DNA of 64,000 bases from Chrysogorgia sp. JL179-B06. Lineage: Eukaryota > Cnidaria > Anthozoa > Scleralcyonacea > Chrysogorgiidae. The first letter of the stretch is position 1. Every line of letters starts with the position of its first letter. The stretch lies in the NCBI GenBank assembly GCA_035772405.1, contig JAYKKM010000004.1:103501-167500 (forward strand), written 5' to 3'. Under the pieces are notes generated by a model. The model ran no database searches, was not told the origin of the DNA, and worked only from the letters and a program-made list of their open reading frames with translations. A program made the position numbers and the translations under genes. Positions 22,845-34,596 of this stretch are shown piece by piece.

Positions 22845-24189
22845 TCTGAAAAAATTAACATAAAAAATTGTTGAAAAAGAGGTTGAATAAAACAAAATGA
22901 AACAGCACTATATTACACTATTACTTACATAGTCGTCAACTAAATAATGAAATTAAATGAACTAAAATAATATGGATTGGAGGGATACATGTACGTTATA
23001 TTTGGAATAAACTAAACCGTTAAAATAATAAATCCGTTAAATCACTAGTCACTAAACCCCTCTAGATCACACTCCGTTTCACTGTTTTGCCAAGTTCATT
23101 TTCGACAACAGTGACATTTGATCTGTTCGGTTGTCAACACTACGTACTTTCAATAAATATAATAAACTTAACAGTGCTCATGTACAGTGCTCGCCTATAT
23201 ATGTTGTAAATACATAGAAAGTTTTGGCGCATATACGACTTTAATCTGCGAAACCTGTTTCTCAATATCTCTGCGATAATCTCACGTATATTCCGTGCCG
23301 ATTACACTTCGTTTTCATGTATTTTCCACAGTGTTCACCAAAGTGTGCTGAAATAATAACTAACCTTACTTTACTTTTAGATAGGATTGTGGTGAGCACT
23401 GTCAGAAATCACGCAAAATTACACTTGGTCGACGAAATACCGCACTTGTATGGAGACATAAAATAGCTAAGACAAATTTAATATTTTTTGGTATATTACA
23501 TCACATATATAACACGAATTTACATACATTCCACTGAGCACTGTTGCTGAGAACTGTTGCGTCGAGCGCACACATACTTTACTGTTTAATAATGTTAATA
23601 ATAACAGGTTCATATCATATGTCATCAGTATTTGTTTCTATAGCCTTTTGTTTTAACCATAATTTCTATTCGCTTTGGCATACTTTCAACCGTTATATCT
23701 ATTACATCGATAGGCATGCTACGCAAACATTCAATCACTCTTTCTTGAAATTTTTCAAACGACTCTGACACGATATTTCTATTTATGACCTCCTCACGTA
23801 AACGCCACTTCGCAAGATGACAGATATTCTCAATGCGATTGAAATCTGGAGACCGAGCAGAAATTTTAAGAAGCTCCGCCTCAATGTCTGTCTCCTCTCG
23901 CAAACATCGTGCAAACGATGTTTGCTCTGCTGATAATGCATTACATTTCATTACTCTTCTCTTGCCTTTAATCCTTTTGACCAAATTCATGGCTCAATTA
24001 CCTTGACGTCACTACAATCTTTTAATTATTAACGTAATTGTGTTCTAATTGAAGTTGCTTACTTCGCAATTCTGATGCATATTCTTATCATGTACATTTT
24101 CATGTGACGACATTGTTGACACATGTAATTCTCTTTCATATTTTATCCCGATTTTTATTCATTTTGAATTGTGTCATTATTCAGACATG
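22845..24189. repeat. 1345-bp tandem unit 2
   Basis: Same as unit 1 with scattered single-base changes. Followed by CATG. Confidence 0.9.
23625..23990 (-). pseudogene. Tc1/mariner transposase fragment, unit 2
   Basis: Encodes the same 121 residues as unit 1. The units are too similar to judge selection. Confidence 0.85.
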
Positions 24190-25533
24190 TCTGAAAAAAG
24201 TAACATAAAAAATTGTTGAAAAAGAGGTTGAATAAAACAAAATGAAACAGCACTATATTACACTATTACTTACATAGTCGTCAACTAAATAATGAAATTA
24301 AATGAACTAAAATAATATGGATTGGAGGGATACATGTACGTTATATTTGGAATAAACTAAACCGTTAAAATAATAAATCCGTTAAATCACTAGTCACTAA
24401 ACCCCTCTAGATCACACTCCGTTTCACTGTTTTGCCAAGTTCATTTTCGACAACAGTGACATTTGATCTGTTCGGTTGTCAACACTACGTACTTTCAATA
24501 AATATAATAAACTTAACAGTGCTCATGTACAGTGCTCGCCTATATATGTTGTAAATACATAGAAAGTTTTGGCGCATATACGACTTTAATCTGCGAAACC
24601 TGTTTCTCAATATTTCTGCGATAATCTCACGTATATTCCGTGCCGATTACACTTCGTTTTCATGTATTTTCCACAGTGCTCACCAAAGTGTTCTGAAATA
24701 ATAACTAACCTTACTTTACTTTAAGATAGGATTGTGGTGAGCACTGTCAGAAATCACGCAAAATTACACTTGGTCGACGAAATACCGCACTTGTATGGAG
24801 ACATAAAATAGCTAAGACAAATTTAATATTTTTTGGTATATTACATCACATATATAACACGAATTTGCATACATTCCACTGAGCACTGTTGCTGAGAACT
24901 GTTGCGTCGAGCGCACACATACTTTACTGTTTAATAATGTTAATAATAACAGGTTCATATCATATGTCATCAGTATTTGTTTCTATAGCCTTTTGTTTTA
25001 ACCATAATTTCTATTCGCTTTGGCATACTTTCAACCGTTATATCTATTACATCGATAGGCATGCTACGCAAACATTCAATCACTCTTTCTTGAAATTTTT
25101 CAAACGACTCTGACACGATATTTCTATTTATGACCTCCTCACGTAAACGCCACTTCGCAAGATGACAGATATTCTCAATGCGATTGAAATCTGGAGACCG
25201 AGCAGAAATCTTAAGAAGCTCCGCCTCAATGTCTGTCTCCTCTCGCAAACATCGTGCAAACGATGTTTGCTCTGCTGATAATGCATTACATTTCATTACT
25301 CTTCTCTTGCCTTTAATCCTTTTGACCAAATTCATGGCTCAATTACCTTGACGTCACTACAATCTTTTAATTATTAACGTAATTGTGTTCTAATTGAAGT
25401 TGCTTACTTCGCAATTCTGATGCATATTCTTATCATGTACATTTTCATGTGACGACATTGTTGACACATGTAATTCTCTTTCATATTTTATCCCGATTTT
25501 TATTCATTTTGAATTGTGTCATTATTCAGACTG
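24190..25533. repeat. 1344-bp tandem unit 3
   Basis: As unit 1. The junction with unit 4 reads TTCAGACTGTCTGAA, one base short of the palindrome. Confidence 0.9.
24970..25335 (-). pseudogene. Tc1/mariner transposase fragment, unit 3
   Basis: Identical protein to unit 1. Confidence 0.85.
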
Positions 25534-26874
25534 TCTGAAAAAATTAACATAACAAATTGTTGAAAAAGAGGTTGAATAAAACAAAATGAAACAGCACTAT
25601 ATTACACTATTACTTACATAGTCGTCAACTAAATAATGAAATTAAATGAACTAAAATAATATGGATTGGAGGGATACATGTACGTTATATTTGGAATAAA
25701 CTAAACCGTTAAAATAATAAATCCGTTAAATCACTAGTCACTAAACCCCTCTAGATCACACTCCGTTTCACTGTTTTGCCAAGTTCATTTTCGACAACAG
25801 TGACATTTGATCTGTTCGGTTGTCAACACTACGTACTTTCAATAAATATAATAAACTTAACAGTGCTCATGTACAGTGCTCGCCTATATATGTTGTAAAT
25901 ACATAGAAAGTTTTGGCGCATATACGACTTTAATCTGCGAAACCTGTTTCTCAATATCTCTGCGATAATCTCACGTATATTCCGTGCCGATTACACTTCG
26001 TTTTCATGTATTTTCCACAGTGCTCACCAAAGTGTGCTGAAATAATAACTAACCTTACTTTACTTTAAGATAGGATTGTGGTGAGCACTGTCAGAAATCA
26101 CGCAAAATTACACTTGGTCGACGAAATACCGCACTTGTATGGAGACATAAAATAGCTAAGACAAATTTAATATTTTTTGGTATATTACATCACATATATA
26201 ACACGAATTTACATACATTCCACTGAGCACTGTTGCTGAGAACTGTTGCGTCGAGCGCACACATACTTTACTGTTTAATAATGTTAATAATAACAGGTTC
26301 ATATCATATGTCATCAGTATTTGTTTCTATAACCTTTTGTTTTAACCATAATTTCTATTCGCTTTGGCATACTTTCAACCGTTATATCTATTACATCGAT
26401 AGGCATGCTACGCAAACATTCAATCACTCTTTCTTGAAATTTTTCAAACGACTCTGACACGATATTTCTATTTATGACCTCCTCACGTAAACGCCACTTC
26501 GCAAGATGACAGATATTCTCAATGCGATTGAAATCTGGAGACCGAGCAGAAATTTTAAGAAGCTCCGCCTCAATGTCTGTCTCCTCTCGCAAACATCGTG
26601 CAAACGATGTTTGCTCTGCTGATAATGCATTACATTTCATTACTCTTCTCTTGCCTTTAATCCTTTTGACCAAATTCATGGCTCAATTACCTTGACGTCA
26701 CTACAATCTTTTAATTATTAACGTAATTGTGTTCTAATTGAAGTTGCTTACTTCGCAATTCTGATGCATATTCTTATCATGTACATTTTCATGTGACGAC
26801 ATTGTTGACACATGTAATTCTCTTTCATATTTTATCCCGATTTTTATTCATTTTGAATTGTGTCATTATTCAGA
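25534..26874. repeat. 1341-bp tandem unit 4
   Basis: Ends TTATTCAGA directly against the CAATCATGG start of MITE copy B, without the CATG spacer. Confidence 0.9.
26314..26679 (-). pseudogene. Tc1/mariner transposase fragment, unit 4
   Basis: Identical protein to unit 1. Confidence 0.85.
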
Positions 26875-27138
26875 CAATCATGGCCAAAAGTCGTGGGACA
26901 GTTGTTGAGTTCTTGAAAAATCCAGCCCCTCCCCCCCACCCTCCCCCCATCAATGTTGTATTTTTTTGTGTTTCAAACGACAACGCACACATAATTCTCA
27001 TAGTTACATTGCATCCATTTTATTCAACATTGTAGGGGGGAAGGGGGGGTACGGGTTCATATGTGTGATAATAGAATTTAGTAAAACTTGAGTCGGTAAT
27101 AAATGTGACTGTGTCCCAGCTACTTTTGGCCAGGATTG
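26875..27138. mobile_element. MITE copy B
   Basis: Near-identical to copy A (21235-21499), same orientation. Its right end abuts the LINE through TG. Confidence 0.85.
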
Positions 27139-27140
27139 TG

Positions 27141-27464
27141 GGTAGCATAACCAAGATGTGGGCGAACAATAGCAAGGTATATCGTTCGTCGAGCGCAAGT
27201 ATCAGCGATCTCCCCTAATGATCGACGGACGCAGCCGAGAGTCTTGTTTGCAGTTGTAACCTGGGTAGCAACCTGTTTAGACCATGTTAAGTCTTGGGTC
27301 ACCCAAATACCAAGGTCACGTTCAGTTCCAAGTTTTTCAATGGTCTGCCCATTGAGAGTGTATTGATGACACACTGGTACCTTTCTACGAGTAATCGTTT
27401 GGCACTTCGTTTTTAGCTCGTTGAAGTTTAAACCAGAAGACGGTGACCATTGAAATTGTTTCAA
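27141..27464 (-). pseudogene. LINE reverse transcriptase, upstream half of the split LINE
   Basis: Encodes GLNFNELKTKCQTITR, ERDLGIWVTQDLTWSKQV and YLAIVRPHLGYAT, the segment after the RT palm in CR1-like LINEs. It continues at 21232 downward. Sequence before 27464 (the palm with its catalytic box) is not present, so the LINE was already truncated. Confidence 0.8.
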
Positions 27465-27606
27465 TCATAATGAGTGTACATCAAATACCAATTTCATTCT
27501 ATTATACCCGTTTTATTCATTCAATTTTTTTTTTAATTTGAAAAACTACGCAATCATCTATCCAAGCCAACCAATCTGTATTGGGATAAAATAATTATGT
27601 TGAGGG

Positions 27607-28129
27607 AATACGGGTATTATCTTGATGTTGATAGCAAATCTCCTTTAAACCCTCCCACGCATATTCATCACTTCTTATACGAACTACCAAACGACATGTT
27701 TCTTTCTTAACTTCCAAGTTGTAAATCGAATTACTTCTGAATTAAAATAACCGGTATTTTCTTGAACATTAATCTTGTTGAGTATGTTAAATAAAGGAGT
27801 AATATGTTCATCTTTTAAAGTTTTTACCGAAGTAGGATGATTTTTTCCTTCCATCATAACAAAACCTTCCAATATTAATCATTCTTTTATTATTTTAAAT
27901 AATTTTAGTTAAACGATTAAAAAACACCTTTCCCTTTAAATAACGAACATCGTCTAAAACAATGTTCCGGTATGTCGTCAATAATAACCAGAAAAGTAAT
28001 TTCATAATATATTTTTTGACGATCCGATTTGGTTTTAGAATCAAGAATATGCAATCCCAACTTTGATATTTTTGAATCTTCAACAAATAATTTTGAATCC
28101 ATATAAATTTTTGAAGTACTTGTACACAA
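27607..28129 (-). pseudogene. Unrecognised broken gene in the AT-rich block
   Basis: Two or three minus frames read on from each other with stops between them: one with SKIYMDSKLFVEDSKISKLG, and one ending ETCRLVVRIRSDEYAWEGLK before a stop near 27607. The residues are coherent across the breaks, as in a decayed gene. No family is recognised. Confidence 0.35.
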
Positions 28130-28219
28130 CGTTCTTTTTTATCATAACATAGTTGCTTCCCTCACACACTATAACATCCATCTCAAATAAAATGAATAAC
28201 CGTATTCATCTATATATAC

Positions 28220-28711
28220 CAACCTCGTACCCCAGGGCATTTTGCCTCCACGGTGGAAGGTCGGCGAAAATGGCCCTGGGATCGGCTGGTCACATGACAC
28301 CCAGAATTTCTGGGTGTTTAGATATGATAATTTTTGTGGTCTTTGTTCCATTTCCTTTGTCTACTTTGTTGACCTGAATAATTGAGAAATGTTCAATGCT
28401 CTTCAGAGTTGTTCATGTCAGCATTCGTTGGCATAAAAGCAGCTAAGAAGCTTCAAAATAATCCACCATACATCCATGGTTATCTCTTATAAAAGGTATG
28501 AAGAAACATATATCCAATTTAGCGAAAGCTATCACTTCTAATTTGCTGTAAAATTTGAAGACGGCATTCAGATTTAGATGAATAAATTATACTCGGCTGA
28601 ATTAATTGGTTTTATGACAAGCCAATCGGATTATAGAATGGACCAGCCGATCCCAGGGCCATTTTCGCCGACCTTCCGCCGTGGAGGCAAAATGCCCTGG
28701 GAACGAGGTTG
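28220..28711. mobile_element. MITE of the CAACCTCGTACC family, copy 1
   Basis: The inverted repeats run about 75 bp from CAACCTCGTACCCCAGGGCA to TGCCCTGGGAACGAGGTTG. Flanks CTATATATAC at 28210-28219 and 28712-28721 fit a 9-10-bp target duplication. The interior is shared, inverted, with 61569-62032. Long duplications of this size suggest a Mutator-like helper. Confidence 0.85.
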
Positions 28712-28837
28712 CTATATATACATATATAAATATAACAAAAAAGCAATTTTTTAAAACATATTTTTTTTATTTTACTCACATATTTAATACATTAAATTCA
28801 TTACATCAATTCCAACAACAATCCACAAAAACAGGTC

Positions 28838-29070
28838 TTTGCAACATATCTTTATCAAATGTTTCTTTATGTATTAATGTTACAATATACCTATGAGTTG
28901 TACCATATATAACATTAAGTGTTGATAATTTATTAAAAATTAACTATAGGGGTTGTCCATCAAATTTTTCTCGTAATTGATAATTCACTAATCTTAATAA
29001 TGAATCCTTACATTTTACAATGAATAAAACGTTTTGAATGACTAATGTACAATGGTTAATGTATAAATAA
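28838..29070 (-). pseudogene. Unrecognised coding remnant in the AT-rich block
   Basis: A minus frame of about 75 codons with one internal stop contains CKDSLLRLVNYQLREKFDG and GTTHRYIVTLIHKETFDK, ending in CCWN and a stop. It looks like real, decayed protein sequence. No family is recognised. Confidence 0.35.
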
Positions 29071-29268
29071 CACCACATTTAGAATATTATTATTTTATAT
29101 AATTATAATATTATTATTTTATAACACCACTTGTATTATATATTTTAATAGATGAGGAAGGTTGACAGCTTACAGCCGAAAATTTCTGTATATATTTTTA
29201 CTTAGATCAGTTTTCAATAAAGATTTTTAAACATAATGTATACTGATCGCCCATCGAGCATATGTATA

Positions 29269-29512
29269 AATTTCGAGTGTGGGAATGCAACTTCAAGGCC
29301 TTCCGGCTGGAATTGAACCCGCGACCCTGCGATGCTAGTGCAGTGCTCTGACTACTGAGCTACGGAAGCCGTTGCCGAGAGCCTAGTCACGAGTTCTGAT
29401 TATATAGTGGTAGTAATGCCGGGATAAGATTCCCTTGAAGTTGCATTTTTCGCAACTGGTCCCGGTTTGGTCTTAAAATGTATATATTCTAACACTCGAA
29501 ATATGCTTCACC
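29269..29512. mobile_element. Foldback element containing a tRNA-Ala-like sequence, copy 1
   Basis: Arms TTCGAGTGTGGGAATGCAAC and TTCTAACACTCGAA, with inner CTTCAAGG / CCTTGAAG. Between them lies the tRNA-like segment 29299-29370. A second copy is at about 63375-63560. Confidence 0.7.
29299..29370 (-). other. tRNA-Ala(AGC)-like sequence within a repeat, not a tRNA gene
   Basis: On - it starts GGCTTCCGTAGCTCAG (A box) and has GGGTTCAATTCC (B box) and the closing GGAAGGCC arm. The anticodon loop CTAGCAT would give AGC. The anticodon stem has a mismatch, and the sequence recurs with an 8-nt loss at 63436-63500. It is therefore best read as the internal pol III promoter of a SINE-like element. 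Confidence 0.7.
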
Positions 29513-29545
29513 ATAAATCCTTAGTACATGTAGTTTAATCGAGTG

Positions 29546-29720
<175 letters not shown>

Positions 29721-29789
29721 GTGTGAATCTGTGCCGCTCACCACAATACTGCAAAGTTTAAAAAACGTTGCACTAAAGTGGTATGAAGG

Positions 29790-29960
29790 TCGAATCACCG
29801 GTTCATACTGTATTTCACTAATTGTATTACTGAAACGTGGTGATACTTTTTAAGATAATCATAAGATTCACCTTCTCCAAAATCAATCTTTGATCGCAAA
29901 TCCATGATTATTAATAAAATATTGTCTTTCTTATATGTATCCTCGCTCATGAGGGATACA
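29790..29960 (-). pseudogene. Short unrecognised coding remnant
   Basis: A minus frame with MDLRSKIDFGEGESYDYLKK and HHVSVIQLVKYSMNR then a stop. Codon use is like the other remnants of this block. No family is recognised. Confidence 0.3.
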
Positions 29961-30162
29961 TTTTGTTTTTTATTTAAAAAAAAATATTTTCAATAAATTT
30001 ATCCCCACTATTATATATATGGTAATCTACCATTTCCCAAATTCCCAAAACTTATTTTTCATTTGACACAACACCACTCTTTTATATAATAAAATTATAA
30101 TTGATTTCTCCTTTTATTTCTTTTTCAACAAACATTTTTTTCAGAAAAACTATTTTTTCAAG

Positions 30163-30470
30163 ATGTCGAGTGAAATAAAATTACACCGTGATTGTAATGA
30201 ACATAATGGTGTAATATATCGTAACAAGATATTTAAGACTACTTCTCATTATGCAAGTTATTTTCTTCAAAAAGAATGTCCAGAATATATTTACAGGCAT
30301 ATTGTAAAGTCGTGCAGTCCTGCTCTACAATGTGAATACACCTCTACCGTTTGACAAGCGTTTGAAGTAATCTCGGAAGTTACAGATGATTATAAAGCAT
30401 TACTGTACATCCAACCTGTACCCATAATTATAAAACCAATTGTTGACTATGATGCTAGTCATCTTTAGCA
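30163..30470 (+). pseudogene. Unrecognised ORF with an in-frame TGA
   Basis: An ATG after a T-rich leader (CAAGATG) opens 63 codons, then TGA at 30352, then 37 more coherent codons in the same frame to TAG. The text includes LHRDCNEHNGVIYRNK, LQKECPEYIYRHIVKSC and SEVTDDYKALLYIQPVPII. The unbroken frame after the stop suggests a recent nonsense change. Function unknown. Confidence 0.4.
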
Positions 30471-30639
30471 ACAAAAAATTACACTGGCAGCAGTAGAGCA
30501 TGTAGTTCTCTATGTAATTAATAACTAATAAATTATTTTTTTTAAACACCAAAAAACTGGTGTACACTAAATTTTTTTAAAGCAATTCTTTATTTAAAAT
30601 AAATTTAAATACACTTCTTGATCTATTAATTTAAATATG

Positions 30640-31440
30640 GTGCAATCAGTTTTAACACTTGTTGCTATATATTGTTGATAATGAAGATCTTTATTTTATT
30701 TCATACTCCAAAACTTTCAAATTTAGTTTAAATCTTGGATGACTAAAACATGATCTCTCTTGCATTTGTTCACATTTACGTAAAATAAATTTTTGATTTG
30801 GACGTTCGTCTTGACGAGAATAAAAGCTATAGTGACTATATGCATTACCCTCTCACATCTTAAAGTGACTCGAAATTTACATGCAAAGCGATGTTCACCG
30901 TCCGACGTCTTTAGCAAGAAGAACACGTTCCTTTTTTATACCGTCTTTTAAAATAGAAAGATTTCTTGATTCAAAAATCTGACAGCATTTTTATGTTGTT
31001 ATATATTGTTGATACTGAAGTTCTTCATTTTTTCATTATCTATAACTTCCAAAGTTAGTTTAAAACTTCCCAAGTAAGTTTGAGTCCAAAGGCATGGTTG
31101 TTCTCATGCACATATTCACATATCTGGATATGGTTCACATTTGCGTATAATATATTTTTGATTTGGACATTCGTCTTGAAGATGATAGTAATATTCACTG
31201 TTGTAGTGTTAACTGTATGATATCTTGGAATAAAACACAAAGATTTATGTTCACCATCCGACTGTGTAGGCCTATATGCACGTACACGTGTGTAAAAAAA
31301 CAAAAAAACGAAGCAGCAGGTGTTCTGCGTAGGATCTTTAAGACCTGTCATAACAAAACCATTGTAGGCTCTATAATTTTTTATTTCAACAAACAAATCG
31401 TCGTCAATAATTATTTATTTATTTTTTATTGATCGAGTCT
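30640..31440 (-). pseudogene. Tandemly duplicated cysteine-containing coding remnants
   Basis: Two ~370-bp direct repeats on - (about 30960-30640 and 31440-30990). Aligned frames share QDE(R/C)PNQK(F/Y)I(L/I)RKCE, and the end FKLNLKVLEYE or FKLTLEVIDNE. The conserved frame is not the longest ORF of either copy. The duplicates are diverged and contain stops. Unknown family. Confidence 0.4.
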
Positions 31441-31560
31441 ATTATATATGCGAAAAAATATATTGGACTATGGTATCATCATCTCTCACTCTCTTTTCTA
31501 CGATTACATCACTGCTGAAGGATTTTATTTTTAGGGTGAAGAATGAAGACGACGCGCAGT

Positions 31561-31608
<48 letters not shown>
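31561..31608. repeat. (ATC)n microsatellite
   Basis: About 16 ATC triplets. Confidence 0.95.
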
Positions 31609-31610
<2 letters not shown>

Positions 31611-31639
31611 GAAAATCGCTTTGCGAGTAGGCCGCCTGG

Positions 31640-33477
31640 TTAAATATTCATTAAATTCAAAAACAAATTAAAAAAATCATCCTGTGTGATCACGATTCTT
31701 TCTATTACGATCATATCGTACGATGGTGTCTATGTATGGGTCAAGTAATTCACCTTGAATGACCTTTGATGAGATGAGCGGTCATACACACATACACTCT
31801 CTCTGACGGTCAGTCACGTGATTTACACTACACGCATATACATACATCTACATACACATCAGGGTCGTGTCCCCAGGTTGACCGCACCTTAAAAATAGGA
31901 CACCCCCTGAAAAAATCTGGATCGTGCTCCGATTGATCAATTCAAATGCTACTCGCATCTGATTGGCTTAGAGCCCGGCCCAGTCTCTTACACATTAAAA
32001 AAATAATATAACTACTCCTTACGACTAACAAAAGAAACCGACTCAATCGTGTTATAATAGATATACTGAGTCGAGAACACACTCTATTCGAGCAAAATAA
32101 TCAAAGCACACTCTATTAGAGTCAGGTGGACTATTACAACAGCATAGTAAGAATGTCTGGTTCAAATGAGTTGTGTGTAACAATATTAGTTCAAGTTCCT
32201 CAAATTCGTGATGGATAACAGAAATATCCTTAAAACTGGTAGATATGAGGACTCGGCTATATGAGGACTCCGCCGCCAACTCCATTGTCATTTCTGTCTT
32301 GCCCAAATATGGTGTAATTGTAAGGAAGAATCTCGGAGTCATACATACGATCGCTAAGCCATCATGTTTCGGTCACGCATACTATATCCAAATCAATCCA
32401 TACGAAATCTGAAAGGCTATTAAGCTTGATATTGTATTACCGGAATGATATTTATGAAAACTCTTGAGACTGCGAGCATTTATCAAAGCACTCGTAAACA
32501 ACTTACGTTGACCATCAACAGCAGTATTAATTGATCTGCGGCATCCAAGTTCCGTTAGACGACAAGAACGGTCCAGGATTCAAATTCACGTCCAAAGCGG
32601 TGAAAAACTCTAAAGAGATGACTGAAGCATTATAAGAAGTACTTTGTATTACACGAAGTACTTTGTTGTGTAACCGATAACACATTGTTGTAATCGCTTA
32701 CATCAATGGCAACATGATTGAAGTTTGCTGCGAAAACCCGTTGATGGTAACGTAGCAAGTTGATATGTTAATATCTTCGGTAACTTTGATTATTGGGATG
32801 TTAGCTGTGACACATGGAGATTCCCCTAATACATTTTGAAAGTGAGATATAACCAGTTCTCCTTCCTTTTTCGGTGCGAGCCACCTAATTTGATAGTCAC
32901 GGCGGGATTTGGTTTTCTTTCTGTAGGACATCTCATTCATTATTTTCAAGGCTGCCGAGTGCTGCTTGGAAATATGCAGATGAATATGATGAATAATGTA
33001 TCGATTTTATTTTACCCTGGATATAATCAACGCGGTATAGCGATCATAAAATAACATATGTACACAACAAGTGCTGTGATTGGTCAATACTCGTGCAGGA
33101 AACACAAAAAGCAATCAGCGGCAATCGTCTTTCTACATATGCACAATAACAATAAATAAAATATAGCAATCTTAAAGCCCATTTATACCAGCGAGTTATT
33201 GTACGATTTTTCTCCTCCTGGTGCATACGATCGAGCGGATTCACTTACAAAACTATTGGACCGTTTGTGCAAAGCTATGGATGGTTTGGAATCGATCTCT
33301 TGAGACGCAGAACTCAAAGGTTTGTTTGATGGACATGTTGATACCACAAACAAAAGTAAATTAATTATTTGTTGAAGTTCCTCCAGCAATATGACATTAT
33401 ACTTTCGTGAGTCATCCACTCAATTGCATGCCCTAGGATGAGAAAAATCGTACCGAAACTCGCCAGTGTAAATGGCC
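31640..33477. other. No recognisable gene; contains dispersed repeat copy 2
   Basis: 31876-32000 matches 17741-17868 (CTGATTGGCTTAGAGC core). Short frames such as 32052-32342 on - have no recognisable motif. Confidence 0.4.
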
Positions 33478-33749
33478 CATTGATCCTAGCCTGCGTGGCG
33501 GCGTTAGGGAGAGGGGGAAAGCGGAAAGGCGAAGTGAGGAAGGGAGGAGGGAACGCCTGCACGAAAGACCCATGGTTTTGGATTTCCGCCCACATGAAAA
33601 ACTGTCAAAAATAACCAATCAGCGACTAGCGGGCTTTCCCCGATGATTAAAACATTTCACTTCGGGCCGAATCGTGAAATATCCATGTCAAGATTTATTT
33701 TAAAAATTTATTCAAGCAATCGTGTAGACATGGAAGCACAGAGTTGATT

Positions 33750-34143
33750 CTGGCTGAGGCTTGTGAATCAATCGGCGTTGCATTTACTACGCAGTGAAAC
33801 TTTCTCCGAGCGGGTTTGTAGGTCTTGCGGCAGAAAAAATAAGAAATGCTTTTGAACTTTATAACTTTACGAAATCAGTATTAACACATGCGAAAGGAGA
33901 CAGCAATGTTCCACCAACCGATAACATTAATAGCCCTGATAGAATGAAGCGACATCTGACTGCCGAACATCGTAACTCCAGAATGGGATTTGGCCAATAA
34001 ATTTCATATGCAAGACAACGTAGCTAGAAACCCTCACTTATATACGTTTAGCTGTAAGTCTCTCTATTCTGAAGCGTCGAAGGAATTCTCCGAAGGCGCA
34101 GAGAGCATTGTTGAAACACCTGAAGACAAGAACAAGGTAGAAA
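33750..34143 (+). pseudogene. Captured coding fragments of unknown gene
   Basis: One frame (33794-34000) has GFVGLAAEKIRNAFELYNF. A second (about 33999-34136) has RNPHLYTFSCKSLYSEASK and ends at a possible donor AAG|GTAGAA. Both look like exon pieces. The parent gene is not recognised. Confidence 0.3.
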
Positions 34144-34159
34144 TCACAATAATATAGCT

Positions 34160-34405
34160 GCTTCCCCTGCCGACTGATAATCACGCGCTCGCACGAACGT
34201 CTGGTAAATCTACCAAATCCATAATCAAACTCTTGCCAAATCCCGTTGGTAATACCATCAAAACATCTTTTCCTGGCAGCAGCTCCCTCGTAACAACTTT
34301 TTGTTCCTGTTTTAATTTAAAGCTACGACCAGCACTAACGATCTTAAAGCTTTCGAAAGAAAATAATCTACCAACACGGTTTTTCTAAAGTCGCCATTTT
34401 TAAAT
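34160..34405 (-). pseudogene. Captured RecQ/SF2 helicase fragment
   Basis: On - the frame reads AGRSFKLKQEQKVV and then GKDVLMVLPTGFGKSLIMD, the Q motif and Walker A (TGFGKS) of RecQ-like helicases, and ends within about 75 codons. No other helicase motif follows. It sits between the arms of the foldback element. Confidence 0.65.
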
Positions 34406-34596
34406 GTTTATTTCCTGACAGGAAACCCCTGAATACTAATGAGTTGAGTTAGCCAATCAGAATTTAGCGTCCTCTGGTGGACGTAGAAATCCAAAAACAT
34501 GGGTCTTTCGTGCAGGCGTTCCATCTGCACTCACCCCAGTCCCCGGCCCCCTCCCCCAATCGGCCTAAACGCCTGCTACGCAGGCTACATTGATCC

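Larger units (their letters stand above)
21235..27138. mobile_element. 5.9-kb composite insertion: two identical MITEs around four 1345-bp units
   Basis: It interrupts the LINE between the codons of GYAT and QVWSPQ. The empty site is recovered exactly if the 2-bp TG at 21233-21234 and 27139-27140 is the target duplication. The outer ends are CAATCATGGCCAAAAG and CTTTTGGCCAGGATTG. At each end lies a complete 264/265-bp MITE. Between them are four nearly identical units of 1341-1345 bp. Such a structure could arise by one MITE capturing an array, by recombination between MITEs, or by tandem amplification after insertion. Confidence 0.8.
33487..34587. mobile_element. Mutator-like foldback element with 9-bp target duplication
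   Basis: Ends TAGCCTGCGTGGCGGCG and CGCCTGCTACGCAGGCTA. The target duplication CATTGATCC lies at 33478-33486 and 34588-34596. The arms continue through GGAACGCCTGCACGAAAGAC and its complement near 34506-34525. The interior has spliced-looking gene fragments, one of helicase type. The arms, 9-bp duplication and captured gene pieces resemble a Pack-MULE. Confidence 0.8.

Noticed and set aside
28153..28377. 74-codon ORF overlapping a MITE end
   Set aside because: It is made of the inverted repeat of the CAACCTCG family and recurs at 61510-61737.
29299..29370. Functional tRNA-Ala gene
   Set aside because: Anticodon-stem mismatch, embedded in a repeated foldback element, second copy deleted in the anticodon arm.
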